The position numbers and the translations under genes were made by a program. DNA of 64,000 bases from Burkholderiales bacterium (lineage in GTDB: Bacteria; Pseudomonadota; Gammaproteobacteria; Burkholderiales; Nitrosomonadaceae). Each line of letters begins with the position of its first letter. The stretch's first letter is position 1. The stretch lies in the NCBI GenBank assembly GCA_024235755.1, contig JACKLV010000008.1, forward strand, positions 62,001 to 126,000. The letters run 5' to 3'. Below, one piece after another: positions 25,583 through 34,561 of this stretch. Under the pieces are notes generated by a model. The model was not told the DNA's origin. It saw only the letters and a list, made by a program, of their open reading frames with translations, and did not search any database.

Positions 25583-26938
25583 TTAAGGTGATGTGAGTTT
25601 TTTCTTTTTTTTGTTTTCATACATAAGCGAATCCGCTTGTGTTAAAAGATCATCCAGTGATTCGAAATCTTTAGCTTTACCGATGATCTTGCCTTCACTA
25701 TAGCTGATACGGTAGCTTTTATTACTACGCGTGTTGGCCATGCTGATGGCTTCAGCGAGTCGTTTAGCTGCCGTTTCTATTTCCCGATTCTTGCTGAGAA
25801 CTACGAATTCATCACCGCCAATGCGTGCTATAGTTTCATTACGGCGAAAATTTGCTTTCAAAAGATTGGCGAATTCCATGATCATTTCTGATCCGATTTG
25901 ATGGCCTAACGTGTCATTGATTTTTTTCAAACCATCGAGATCAAAATAAAGCAATATTAGTGCGGTGTCGTTACGCAGACTTTCTGAAAAAGCGTGCTTG
26001 CCTAAAATTGAAAAGGCTCGAAGATTATAGAGACCGGTCATCTCGTCTGTCAGTGCCAGTGTCCGTAAGTCGTTTTCCAGATGACTGACTTTGTTGGAAA
26101 GCCATAAAATTATAAAAAAGAACATCAACGATAGTAATGTGGCCGACAAGGCGATTTGAATTTCTTGCGAAGCCCCCCTTGGATCCAGAAAGTAATTAAT
26201 AGCGCTAATGACCGCAAACGGGCCTATGATCGCCCAGGGTAATGCAACTCTGGCTGTATAGCTGCCAATACCTGAGCCAAGAAATAGCGAAAAAATTCCG
26301 TGATCAACACCGCGAACGAAGTTTGCAAAAGTCAGCAGACACATACTAATAAATGTGTGATAAGAAATTAGCGTTTCTGTGGAGTGGCTATAAAGGCTTG
26401 CGGCCGAGAAGAGGTAGCCCGAAAAAATCACGAGTACCATGCCAATCAACAGCAAGGTCAGAAAATCACGTGGATTGTTACTGTGTTTTTGGTCGTTTTC
26501 AGTTTTTACAACGACAAAAGAAGCGCCAAGCAAATAAAAAAATATAATGCTATGAACAGGTACTCCGCCAGAAAATTCTGCATAATGATTTTGCGGTAGG
26601 ATTGTTTCGAAAATATTGGTCTGTCCGCTTAAATAACCATACAACGCCAGTGTTGCGATAAAAATAACGGCAACTCCGCACAGGCGGATAACCAGAATAT
26701 TTGCATTATTTCGGATCAGCAGGATGGCCAATGCGCTAATTAAAATGGATAATGCAGTATTTTGTTTCATCAGCCACCAACCATCTGGCAGCCATGTTGC
26801 GACGGTAGGTATTATCCATCCACTTAGTATAATGGTGGCAATACTACCTGCCACGGCTAAACACGCAACCTGTGCGTAAAATAAGCCTGACAAACGTTTG
26901 GAATTCGGTAGTTCCAGTTGTTGATCAAAATTACTCAT
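25583..26938 (-). CDS. Membrane-bound diguanylate cyclase (GGDEF)
   Basis: 451 residues. The N-terminal about 280 residues form roughly eight transmembrane helices, a MASE-like sensor. The C-terminal GGDEF domain starts near LTDEMTGLYNLRAF and has the intact catalytic motif GGDEF at 374-378 with FDLDGLKKINDTLGH, so it should make cyclic di-GMP from GTP. The allosteric I-site position reads R365-R-N-E368 instead of RxxD, so product inhibition may be altered. The gene is alone on its strand, divergent from hemE. Its signal is unknown; nearby flagellar genes could be indirect outputs. Confidence 0.94.
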   Translation of the reverse strand: MSNFDQQLELPNSKRLSGLFYAQVACLAVAGSIATIILSGWIIPTVATWLPDGWWLMKQNTALSILISALAILLIRNNANILVIRLCGVAVIFIATLALYGYLSGQTNIFETILPQNHYAEFSGGVPVHSIIFFYLLGASFVVVKTENDQKHSNNPRDFLTLLLIGMVLVIFSGYLFSAASLYSHSTETLISYHTFISMCLLTFANFVRGVDHGIFSLFLGSGIGSYTARVALPWAIIGPFAVISAINYFLDPRGASQEIQIALSATLLSLMFFFIILWLSNKVSHLENDLRTLALTDEMTGLYNLRAFSILGKHAFSESLRNDTALILLYFDLDGLKKINDTLGHQIGSEMIMEFANLLKANFRRNETIARIGGDEFVVLSKNREIETAAKRLAEAISMANTRSNKSYRISYSEGKIIGKAKDFESLDDLLTQADSLMYENKKKKKLTSP

Positions 26939-27349
26939 GCAAATTTAATTGTTTCAAATGGTAAAGCCTATATCTGTGTTAGTGAAAAATCGGGCTAGAC
27001 GTCGAGTTAATTTTAGACTAACTGAATACTAAATCGGTTTAATTCTATTGTTTTGCATTTTTAATATAGAACGAAAGATTGGTTCAACGATGTCATGATA
27101 GATGTAATCCATATGGGTGACAGCCAAATTGCTAATTTGCTAATGTACGTAGTCGTTATACACTGGTATCATAAAACCTCTAGATCGCTGACCATTCAGT
27201 AAAAGGGTAGTAGGTTTGGGCTTGCTGTGTGGACTTAATTGCCAAAGTCAATCAATAGCCAACTTCAACGGCCCCTGTATGGATTAACTTACAGCGCTAT
27301 GCTGAATGGTGCTTTTAAAACAACAAGAATATATCGTGTAGACTGATTC
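26939..27349. other. 411-bp divergent intergenic region (diguanylate cyclase / hemE)
   Basis: AT-rich with no supported ORF. It should contain the promoters of both flanking genes. On the hemE side TTAAAA (27315-27320) and TAGACT (27339-27344) are 18 bp apart, and the latter ends 5 bp before the hemE ATG with no Shine-Dalgarno, suggesting a leaderless or very short-leader message. The repeated words GCTAATTTGCTAATG near 27130 are the only small repeat noticed. Confidence 0.3.
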
Positions 27350-28417
27350 ATGACCACTTCTAATCATACGTTTTTACGTGCTTTACTAAAGCAACCCATA
27401 GAATATACACCCATTTGGATGATGCGCCAGGCAGGACGTTATCTGCCTGAATATAATGAAACGCGCGCCCGAGCTGGTGATTTTCTTACTTTATGCAAAA
27501 CGCCGGCACTGGCTACAGAGGTCACTCTGCAGCCGCTTGACAGGTTTCCATTAGATGCGGCGATTCTTTTCTCAGATATTCTGACTATACCGGATGCAAT
27601 GGGATTAGGATTGTATTTTGCTCAAGGTGAAGGGCCGATGTTTGAGCGGCCGCTACGCGACGAAAAAAGTATCAGCGCTTTAAAAGTACCTGACCCCGGA
27701 GAGGATTTACGATATGTAATGGATGCAGTTGCACAGATACGTAAGGCGCTAAATGGCCGGGTGCCGTTAATCGGTTTTTCCGGTAGTCCTTTTACGTTGG
27801 CCTGTTATATGGTCGAGGGGCGTGGTGGAACAGATTTTCGCGAAATTAAGACAATGCTGTATAACAGACCTGAGTTATTGCACCAGATACTGGAAAAAAA
27901 TACGCAAGCAGTAACCGCATATTTAAATGCTCAGATTGATTCAGGTGCTCAGGCAGTGATGATTTTCGATACCTGGGGTGGAGTGTTGTCGCATACCGCG
28001 TATCGGGAATTTTCGCTTGAATATATGCGTCAAATTGTAGCCAACCTCAGACGGGAATGTAATGGTGAGAGAATACCGAACATTGTTTTTACCAAGGGTG
28101 GTGGATTGTGGTTGAAAACAATTGCGGATATTGGTTGTGACGCAATTGGCCTTGACTGGACGATTGATATCGGTGAGGCGCGTCGTCAAGTTGGTGAACA
28201 AGTTGCTCTGCAGGGCAATCTCGATCCTTCGGTGTTGTTTTCATCGCCGCAAGTGATCGTCAAAGAAGTTGAAAAAATATTAACGAGTTTCGGCAACGGC
28301 AGTGGTCATGTGTTTAACTTGGGGCATGGTATTTCTCAATTTACATCGCCCGAACATGCCGCGGCATTAGTGGAAGCTGTTCATTCAATGAGCCGCAGGT
28401 TCCATGCCGCGTCTTAG
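27350..28417 (+). CDS. hemE: Uroporphyrinogen decarboxylase
   Basis: Decarboxylates the four acetate side chains of uroporphyrinogen III to give coproporphyrinogen III. It has 355 residues. The signature PIWMMRQAGRYLPEY gives the substrate-binding arginines 26 and 30. The catalytic Asp76 lies in LFSDILTIPDAMG. GFSGSPFTLACYMVEG and the C-terminal FNLGHGI are also present. The start has no Shine-Dalgarno but yields the family N-terminus. It is well separated from hemA in the same window and precedes an OmpR-type pair, an arrangement with no clear functional meaning. Confidence 0.98.
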   Translation: MTTSNHTFLRALLKQPIEYTPIWMMRQAGRYLPEYNETRARAGDFLTLCKTPALATEVTLQPLDRFPLDAAILFSDILTIPDAMGLGLYFAQGEGPMFERPLRDEKSISALKVPDPGEDLRYVMDAVAQIRKALNGRVPLIGFSGSPFTLACYMVEGRGGTDFREIKTMLYNRPELLHQILEKNTQAVTAYLNAQIDSGAQAVMIFDTWGGVLSHTAYREFSLEYMRQIVANLRRECNGERIPNIVFTKGGGLWLKTIADIGCDAIGLDWTIDIGEARRQVGEQVALQGNLDPSVLFSSPQVIVKEVEKILTSFGNGSGHVFNLGHGISQFTSPEHAAALVEAVHSMSRRFHAAS

Positions 28418-28465
28418 AATGGATAAAGCAGGACTGCCTGCTGATAGTAGTAGAAGGGTAACATT

Positions 28466-29155
28466 GTGCATATTTTGATTATTGAGGATGATTTGGCCAT
28501 TGCCGCCAATCTATATGATTTTCTTGAATCTCGGGGTCATAACGTAGATGCCGCCGCAGATGGTGCGCTAGGCTACCACTTGGCGATTACGCAGCAATTT
28601 GATGCGATTTTGCTTGATTTGGGTTTGCCGGGGATGAGTGGAACTGCCCTGTGCCAGAAATTGAGACAGGAATCACAGATTGATACGCCGATACTCATGC
28701 TGACGGCGCGCGATACGCTTGAAGACAAATTGGTCGGTTTTGAACATGGCGCTGATGACTATTTGGTTAAGCCATTTGCGCTAAAAGAAGTTGAGGCGCG
28801 CTTGATCGCACTGCATAAGCGTCATTCTGGGCGCATGGCCAACCGCAGGTTGGAGGTCGATAATCTGTCATATGATCCAAAGACATTTTCGATATGCTTT
28901 GAAAACAAAGAAGTTAAACTGCCACCGAAATGCATTCGTTTGTTAGCATTAATGATGAGCGAGCCTGGTCGTGTTTTCAGCCGCAAAGAGCTGGAATCAG
29001 AAGCATGGGAAGACGTACAAGAGACCAGCGATACGTTGCGCAGTCATATGCACGTCTTGCGGCGCGCCTTGCTGCGCGCAGGCGGTTATGATCCGATAGA
29101 AACAGTTCACGGTATTGGTTATTGCCTAGGTTCTCGTGCTAAAGCTCAGGATTGA
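28466..29155 (+). CDS. OmpR/QseB-family response regulator
   Basis: 229 residues, GTG start at 28466 with GAAGGG about 8 bp upstream. The receiver domain has Glu/Asp 7-9 (IIEDD), phospho-acceptor Asp51 (ILLDLGLPGMSG) and the conserved lysine in YLVKPF. The C-terminal winged-helix DNA-binding domain has RVFSRKELESEAW and SDTLRSHMHVLRRAL. The kinase gene starts inside its 3' end (20-bp overlap), so the two are translated together. Regulon not deducible. Confidence 0.95.
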   Translation: MHILIIEDDLAIAANLYDFLESRGHNVDAAADGALGYHLAITQQFDAILLDLGLPGMSGTALCQKLRQESQIDTPILMLTARDTLEDKLVGFEHGADDYLVKPFALKEVEARLIALHKRHSGRMANRRLEVDNLSYDPKTFSICFENKEVKLPPKCIRLLALMMSEPGRVFSRKELESEAWEDVQETSDTLRSHMHVLRRALLRAGGYDPIETVHGIGYCLGSRAKAQD

Positions 29156-30440
29156 ACATGGTTTACGCTTGCGCGTTGCAAATGCGCTGGCAAATTTCTG
29201 TATTATTACTGTGGGTGCATTGGGGGTCATTCTGTATGTTGCTTCAGATAATATCGAAGAAGCGCACATCAGACAGGTGATCAAAATGGAGATGGACCAT
29301 CTAGTGCATCGATACCGTAAACACTCTGATTTTTATTCTCAAATTGGTTCACATTTAAAGAGCTATGTCATACGAAACATTGATGATGAACTACAGATTC
29401 CATCTTATTTTCGTGGATTGAATACTGGATATCATCGTATTTACTACGATTTCGAAGATATTCACGTTTTGGTTCAAACTATTGATGATGTCAAATTTCT
29501 GGTTGCATACCGCATTGCATTACATAATCAGCGGTTAAGTGAGTTGCGATTGCTGATTTTGCTGTCCTGGATAGCGGTTGTTGCAATTGCCTTCGTTGTT
29601 GGTTATGTATTGGCGGGAATACTGGTCAAGCAGGTTACGGATCTGGCTGAGCGTGTAAAGCTGCTTGCGCCAGGTGATGTCCAAGGCGCGCCTTTGATGC
29701 AGACAGACATGGATAAGGAAGTGGCGCAGCTTGCATCCGCGCTAGATGACTACCAGAACAGAATACGCCGTATGTTGCAGAGAGAACAAGAATTTACTGC
29801 CAATATTAGTCATGAATTGAGGACGCCGATTACGACTATCCTCACCAGTTGCGAATTATTGGACGCTGAACCGGGCCTTCCCGACAAGGTGCGTATGAGA
29901 ATTAAACGGATTGAATCGGCCACAACCAGGATGGGTGAGCAACTGCAGGCCTTGCTGTTTCTTGCGCGTGAACAGGCGCTGGGGGTGATGGAGCCTGTAG
30001 CGATTGCAGAATGCGTGAACGATGCTGTTGAGCCTTTATATCCGTTGATTCATCGGAAAAAATTAAAATTTATAGTCAATATTGCACCGGATGTGATTTT
30101 TCTATTAAATCGCCAAGCGTTGCATACAGCATTAACGAATTTACTGCGCAACGCAATCCAGTATACAGAGAAAGGCTATATTCACGTCGATTACAGTCAC
30201 GGAAATTTGACGATCACTGATACCGGGATAGGTATTGACTCTGCATTCCTGCCATTGTTGTTCGAACGGTTTTTTCGTGGTACGACCCATGTCGAAGGGC
30301 TTGGAATAGGGCTGCCTATTGTAAAACGTATCTGTAATCATTATGGCTGGATGATCAGTGTCGAAAGCGAAGTAGGGCGTGGGACTACGTTTCGAATTAC
30401 CTTTCCATCTCAACTGGCTTCAAATATCAAACCGGCATGA
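29136..30440 (+). CDS. Sensor histidine kinase (QseC/PhoQ-like)
   Basis: 434 residues, GTG start at 29136 overlapping the regulator gene. TM1 (about 18-37), a short periplasmic domain of about 100 residues, TM2 (about 139-164), a HAMP-like linker (KQVTDLAERVKLLAPGD), HisKA with phospho-acceptor His226 (TANISHELRTPITT), and HATPase with NLLRNAIQYT, DTGIGID and GLGIGLPIVKR. The periplasmic part is small and lacks a recognisable ligand motif. Confidence 0.94.
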   Translation: MLKLRIEHGLRLRVANALANFCIITVGALGVILYVASDNIEEAHIRQVIKMEMDHLVHRYRKHSDFYSQIGSHLKSYVIRNIDDELQIPSYFRGLNTGYHRIYYDFEDIHVLVQTIDDVKFLVAYRIALHNQRLSELRLLILLSWIAVVAIAFVVGYVLAGILVKQVTDLAERVKLLAPGDVQGAPLMQTDMDKEVAQLASALDDYQNRIRRMLQREQEFTANISHELRTPITTILTSCELLDAEPGLPDKVRMRIKRIESATTRMGEQLQALLFLAREQALGVMEPVAIAECVNDAVEPLYPLIHRKKLKFIVNIAPDVIFLLNRQALHTALTNLLRNAIQYTEKGYIHVDYSHGNLTITDTGIGIDSAFLPLLFERFFRGTTHVEGLGIGLPIVKRICNHYGWMISVESEVGRGTTFRITFPSQLASNIKPA

Positions 30441-30670
30441 GTATGCTTTATACATATGTCATATCTTCAGATTTCGATGATTGAGTACTGACGCAGAAAA
30501 TAAGCATCGATAGAAGTAGCTATCATAAAAACACAGTTGTATCTTTTAACCGTTGGATACACCGGATTATTAGCATCGGTTGCTTCAATTGAATAAAGAT
30601 TATCTGATGACTCATGCTAAGGAAATAGTCAAAACGAATAAAAGTGCCTGTACACCACTCGGAATAATTC

Positions 30671-31504
30671 ATGAAGCGGTTTCTATTTTCGTTTTATAGA
30701 ACAGTTGTTCTCACAGAAAATAATTCATACAAGTTATTAAAATACAATATTAAGCGCATCGATTATAAGGTTGTGCTGGTTTGTTTAATGACTGCGCTGG
30801 TGCTGACCTGTACTCATTATTTTGGTGATTTCAGATATCTGGTTTCGGTTTTGCGGGACTGGGGTCTCGACGATTCGGCCTTAAAATTACATCGTGCAAT
30901 GACTATTCATCCTGATGCCGACTTGTATAGGGCGCTTTACTGGGCGTCAGTCATTATCTTTTTCTACTGTGTGTTACCGGCGGCTTGTATCAAATGGGTA
31001 TTCAGGGACAAATTTTCCGATTACGGAACGAGTTTTCAGGGTGCTTTGAAATACTATCGACTCTATATAGGGATGCTAATTGTCATGGTGCCATTGGTCA
31101 TCTATTTTTCGGCAACTGATAGTTTTTTAAAGATGTATCCATTTTATAAAGTTGCGCCAGGTGACAGTTTGTTTCCCAAGTTTTTTATTTGGGAAATCTT
31201 TTATTTTATGCAGTTTGTGGCTCTGGAGTTTTTCTTTCGGGGTTTTATTCTGCATGGAACCAAACACCGGTTTGGATTTTATGCAATTTTCTTTATGACG
31301 GTGCCCTATTGCATGATTCATTTCGGTAAGCCTATGCCTGAGACTATAGCCGCCATCATTGCCGGTGTGGTGTTGGGGTATATGAGTTTAAAGAGTCGGA
31401 ATATTTGGATGGGTGTATTTGTTCATTGCAGTGTTGCTTTTATGATGGATATTTCGGCATTGATTCGTCAGGGCGTATTTATCGGCCAGGATGATTCAAT
31501 GTAA
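30671..31504 (+). CDS. CPBP-family (CAAX-protease-like) membrane protein
   Basis: 277 residues with about seven hydrophobic segments. The family fingerprint is present but divergent: Glu186-xxx-Arg190 in FVALEFFFRGF replaces the usual double-Glu EExxxR, His217 lies in PYCMIHFGK, and a third His is in GVFVHCSVAF. CPBP proteins are glutamic-type intramembrane proteases involved in peptide maturation or signalling; activity here is not certain because one Glu is missing. The ATG at 30671 lacks an obvious ribosome-binding site. It converges with the M10 protease gene and is not clearly part of an operon. Confidence 0.82.
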   Translation: MKRFLFSFYRTVVLTENNSYKLLKYNIKRIDYKVVLVCLMTALVLTCTHYFGDFRYLVSVLRDWGLDDSALKLHRAMTIHPDADLYRALYWASVIIFFYCVLPAACIKWVFRDKFSDYGTSFQGALKYYRLYIGMLIVMVPLVIYFSATDSFLKMYPFYKVAPGDSLFPKFFIWEIFYFMQFVALEFFFRGFILHGTKHRFGFYAIFFMTVPYCMIHFGKPMPETIAAIIAGVVLGYMSLKSRNIWMGVFVHCSVAFMMDISALIRQGVFIGQDDSM

Positions 31505-31544
31505 CAAATCGAACAATGGCCAGATATTGATCGTTTGAATCTGT

Positions 31545-33098
31545 TTATAAACTGTATTCTATGCCGGATTGCGCCAAATTAATGAGACCGATGTTCACTT
31601 CATTCAACGGCGTATTTGCGGCCAATAGCGTCAGGTCAGTTGTAGAAAGCTGTTTGTTATCGAGTAATTCTATATAAGGTTGTTTTTCATCCGGGGTAGG
31701 ATCTAGACCGTACAGATTATGCCAGAGCAGTGTAACAAGATCATTGTGATCATGGACGCTCAAAGCGTTCAGCGCTGTATGCGCAAGTTCTGCATCGCTG
31801 GAGCCGTTGTCTATTAATGACAGGCCGACACCCATAAGATCCAAATTATTCACCGCATCGTCGCCGAATGTTACACCCAGCAGTTTGGCAATCTGTCCTG
31901 CGTTGCCATCAATATCGAGTGCCAATCCGACATCATCGAATTTCAGCCGTTCAATCTCTCTAAGTATGTCACTGCCATCTGCTCCAGCCTGATGTGTTAT
32001 CAAGTATCCTTCGGTAGTTTTGTTTAGTATATATTCCGCCAATTCTCCTGTGAACAATACTTTGTCAATACCTGAACCGCCCAGGAATACATCGTTACCT
32101 TCCATGCCTACCAGGATATCACTTCCGTCATTCCCGGATAAGATGTTATCAAATTGATTGCCGTAAATTTCGTCGTCATTTGTGCCGCCACTGGCATTTT
32201 CTATAATAGTGTCGTACGCGATCCAGATATTTGGGACCGAGATATTTTCAGTTTCGCTGATGGCATGAACGGTGTTACCGATATATGAACCGCTGCCTTC
32301 GTGCAATTGAATATAAGCAGCTTGGTCTCCTGTGTAACTGATTGTATCCGTACCGCCAGCATCGAGAACGGTTTCGTGATAAATTTCATCATCGGTGTAG
32401 CGTAAAATATCGTCACCAGTATGGTAGCCTCTATTCGCGCCGTAAATATGCTGGATGGCCAGGATATCGAGTGGCATCGGCGTGGTAGGATAATAATCGA
32501 AGATTGAATTTTGATCATCCGGTATTGCAGCATAGCTCATGATTGTGGATGACATGGTGTTCTCCGTAGCTGGAAAAGTGGGATCGTCAAAGGGATGAGT
32601 CAGTCCCAGCGCGTGTCCTATTTCATGGAGAATTGTCAAAAATGAAAAATTACCGGGATTCCATTCACGATTTGCGCTCGCGCTTGATTTGTTGATCCAG
32701 ATGTCACCGCCCCAGACTCCGTGGGCAGGCAAGTAGGCCCATGCTTCTGCAGAATCTAATGCCGGCACTTCAGTGTAAGCAATGCGGATGTCTCCGACAG
32801 TATTTCGCGTCTCGTTTATCAATTCGAACTCGATATCGGCAGCAGCTGCCCATTGTTGCAGTGCTACATCAAAATCGGATCGATTTGATGATGTAAGTGG
32901 CGTGTAGGAAGCGCTCCAAGGCTCGTCACCGGGAGCATAGCCGGTGAAAGGATCTATAGACCATACTGCATTTCTTTCAGGAAAACTGTAAGAAATTTTG
33001 TGATCTGCCCAGCGGAAGCCCTGTATAAGTGCGTCAACGGCATTAGAACCGGTTAAACCGGTTGGAATGATGTTGCTGAAAGAGAAAGGTGTTGGCAT
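31545..33098 (-). CDS. Secreted M10 (serralysin-like) metallopeptidase with RTX repeats
   Basis: 517 residues. The zinc motif H158-E-I-G-H162-ALGLTH168 and Met-turn around Met187 (TIMSYA) define a metzincin. It is followed by M10 C-terminal beta-roll repeats (GNDGSDILVGMEGNDVFLGG) that bind calcium, and a roughly 150-residue C-terminal domain resembling DUF4214-type modules (ALDIDGNAGQIAKLLG, LLWHNLYGLDPTPDE). There is no Sec signal; such proteins leave by type I secretion using a C-terminal signal. No ABC transporter, membrane-fusion or TolC genes are adjacent, and no inhibitor gene is seen. Likely an extracellular protease. Confidence 0.92.
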   Translation of the reverse strand: MPTPFSFSNIIPTGLTGSNAVDALIQGFRWADHKISYSFPERNAVWSIDPFTGYAPGDEPWSASYTPLTSSNRSDFDVALQQWAAAADIEFELINETRNTVGDIRIAYTEVPALDSAEAWAYLPAHGVWGGDIWINKSSASANREWNPGNFSFLTILHEIGHALGLTHPFDDPTFPATENTMSSTIMSYAAIPDDQNSIFDYYPTTPMPLDILAIQHIYGANRGYHTGDDILRYTDDEIYHETVLDAGGTDTISYTGDQAAYIQLHEGSGSYIGNTVHAISETENISVPNIWIAYDTIIENASGGTNDDEIYGNQFDNILSGNDGSDILVGMEGNDVFLGGSGIDKVLFTGELAEYILNKTTEGYLITHQAGADGSDILREIERLKFDDVGLALDIDGNAGQIAKLLGVTFGDDAVNNLDLMGVGLSLIDNGSSDAELAHTALNALSVHDHNDLVTLLWHNLYGLDPTPDEKQPYIELLDNKQLSTTDLTLLAANTPLNEVNIGLINLAQSGIEYSL

Positions 33099-33203
33099 AT
33101 AGCTCTGTCAAATCAATAATAACTATTGAATTCACTATGAGTGATGTTTCAAAACAATAGACAATATTTAAGAGCTTTTTATCCGCTGTATTTGTTGCCA
33201 TTC

Positions 33204-34205
33204 TTATCCATTGCAAAGCGCATGCACTCTTTCAGCAACATCTTGATCAGTATTTTGCTCGGCTTCGTAGCGTTTTGATTCGTAGGCCCAGTCCAGATTA
33301 CCACGCATCCATGAACGCAGAACCGCAATATATTTTTTTACGACTTGATCGGGCACATCAGTGAATCTGGGTAATTCTTTTTCAAGTGCTTGGAATTGTC
33401 GAATCTGATCATCTACGAGATTTTTAACCATATTGACCGCTTCTTGCAAGCTGATATTCAGTTCGTGTTGCATTACTAGGACCAGGTTGTGCATATCGCC
33501 ATGCGCTTTTTCTTTCTTTAAAGAAATAATATCATTGGACCAGCACACAACATTGTTAGTCAGGCTGGCAAGTTTCATCAAACATGGATGTGCGCGTGCC
33601 GTACAGGGTATATCGATATTTTCGGCGATTTCTATCAGTTCTATATCGGTCAGCAGTCCGCCACTGAAAGGGCGCATCAGCATGTAGCTGTCTGTGTCTG
33701 GCCATCGGTTAAGATAGCGGTTCTGAGCTTCCCAGAATGTTGCTTCAAAGTATTCAGCGGCGCTTTTGGCAAACCGCAGCATCCACGATTTTGAAGATAA
33801 CGGTTGCAGACGGCAATAAATGTCGTGCAAGGCATGAATCAGTGGAATGTCGTTAGGTTTGGTCGAATAACCGGAAAGAATTTCAATGCATCGGCTATGT
33901 AACGCCGATAGACGATCAGGATGTTTACCTAAACCGCTTTCGTCACATTGGTCATCAATCACAAAAAGCCAGGTGTTCCAGTCTGAAATGATTTCAAGTC
34001 TGTCCTGTGCCGCATTGGGATAGGCGCGTGCTGCAAGTCGGCCGAATTTGGATAATTGCAGGCGTTTAAATGCTTTTTCATTTGCTACCAGTCTGAAATG
34101 CCTGACCCACTCAAGCGTATGATGATGCACTTTATCGGCAAAAGGGCTAATTTTTTCTGGAAAAGGGCATGATAAGTGGGGCAGAATAATGTTTTCATTC
34201 GACAT
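33204..34205 (-). CDS. Class I terpene synthase
   Basis: 333 residues from the ATG at 34205, chosen for its GAGGTG ribosome-binding site and family-like N-terminus (LPHLSCPFPEKISPFAD); an ATG 15 bp upstream is possible. Metal-binding motifs are intact: the Asp-rich D84-D-Q-C-D-E89 and the NSE triad N224-D-x-x-S228-x-x-x-E232, plus a C-terminal RY pair (SKRYEAEQ). It should ionise an isoprenyl diphosphate to a cyclic terpene. The product (sesquiterpene, geosmin-type or other) cannot be predicted from sequence alone; the length is that of a single-domain enzyme, not bifunctional geosmin synthase. No prenyltransferase, methyltransferase or P450 is next to it. Confidence 0.92.
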   Translation of the reverse strand: MSNENIILPHLSCPFPEKISPFADKVHHHTLEWVRHFRLVANEKAFKRLQLSKFGRLAARAYPNAAQDRLEIISDWNTWLFVIDDQCDESGLGKHPDRLSALHSRCIEILSGYSTKPNDIPLIHALHDIYCRLQPLSSKSWMLRFAKSAAEYFEATFWEAQNRYLNRWPDTDSYMLMRPFSGGLLTDIELIEIAENIDIPCTARAHPCLMKLASLTNNVVCWSNDIISLKKEKAHGDMHNLVLVMQHELNISLQEAVNMVKNLVDDQIRQFQALEKELPRFTDVPDQVVKKYIAVLRSWMRGNLDWAYESKRYEAEQNTDQDVAERVHALCNG

Positions 34206-34561
34206 AGCAGAACACCTCAATTAACCAAGTGAATTAAATAAGAGCTAAGTGTATCAACGAATAGATTACGGATATAACTTAAAGAAGCATGATATAAAGC
34301 CCTTGTTTAAAAAAACGTGTCTGCATATTAAATTGCAGTTAACAGGCCGCTGTTTAAACACGTTTTCGAGTCGGTAAACAAGCCGATGCGAAAGGCAGAA
34401 ACAGCTGACAATATTACACGGGTAGAGTACTAGCAGCATGCGACCGTATTTCGGCAATCTGCCAATGTAACACTTTGTCACGGTATAATTCCGCACTGTT
34501 ACATTTTTAGCCTGTGGTGTTTTCACGACCGATCCTGCATAAATTATAAAAAGGGTGTTAT
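34206..34561. other. Divergent intergenic region with nested inverted repeats
   Basis: No ORF is supported. AAAACGTGT (34312-34320) and ACACGTTTT (34358-34366) form perfect 9-bp arms, with an inner CTGCA (34321-34325) / TGCAG (34334-34338) hairpin between them, so a branched structure is possible. On the rnfB side there is a TATAAT at 34484-34489 without a good -35. It may be an operator or a structured leader. Confidence 0.4.

Noticed and set aside
25375..25620. 81-codon minus-strand frame across the 42-codon ORF
   Set aside because: It overlaps the end of the diguanylate cyclase gene and has no Shine-Dalgarno, whereas the plus-strand ORF has GGAGGT at proper spacing.
34266..34526. 86-codon minus-strand frame between terpene synthase and rnfB
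   Set aside because: No start signal, biased Cys/Arg/Leu composition, and it covers the inverted-repeat region.
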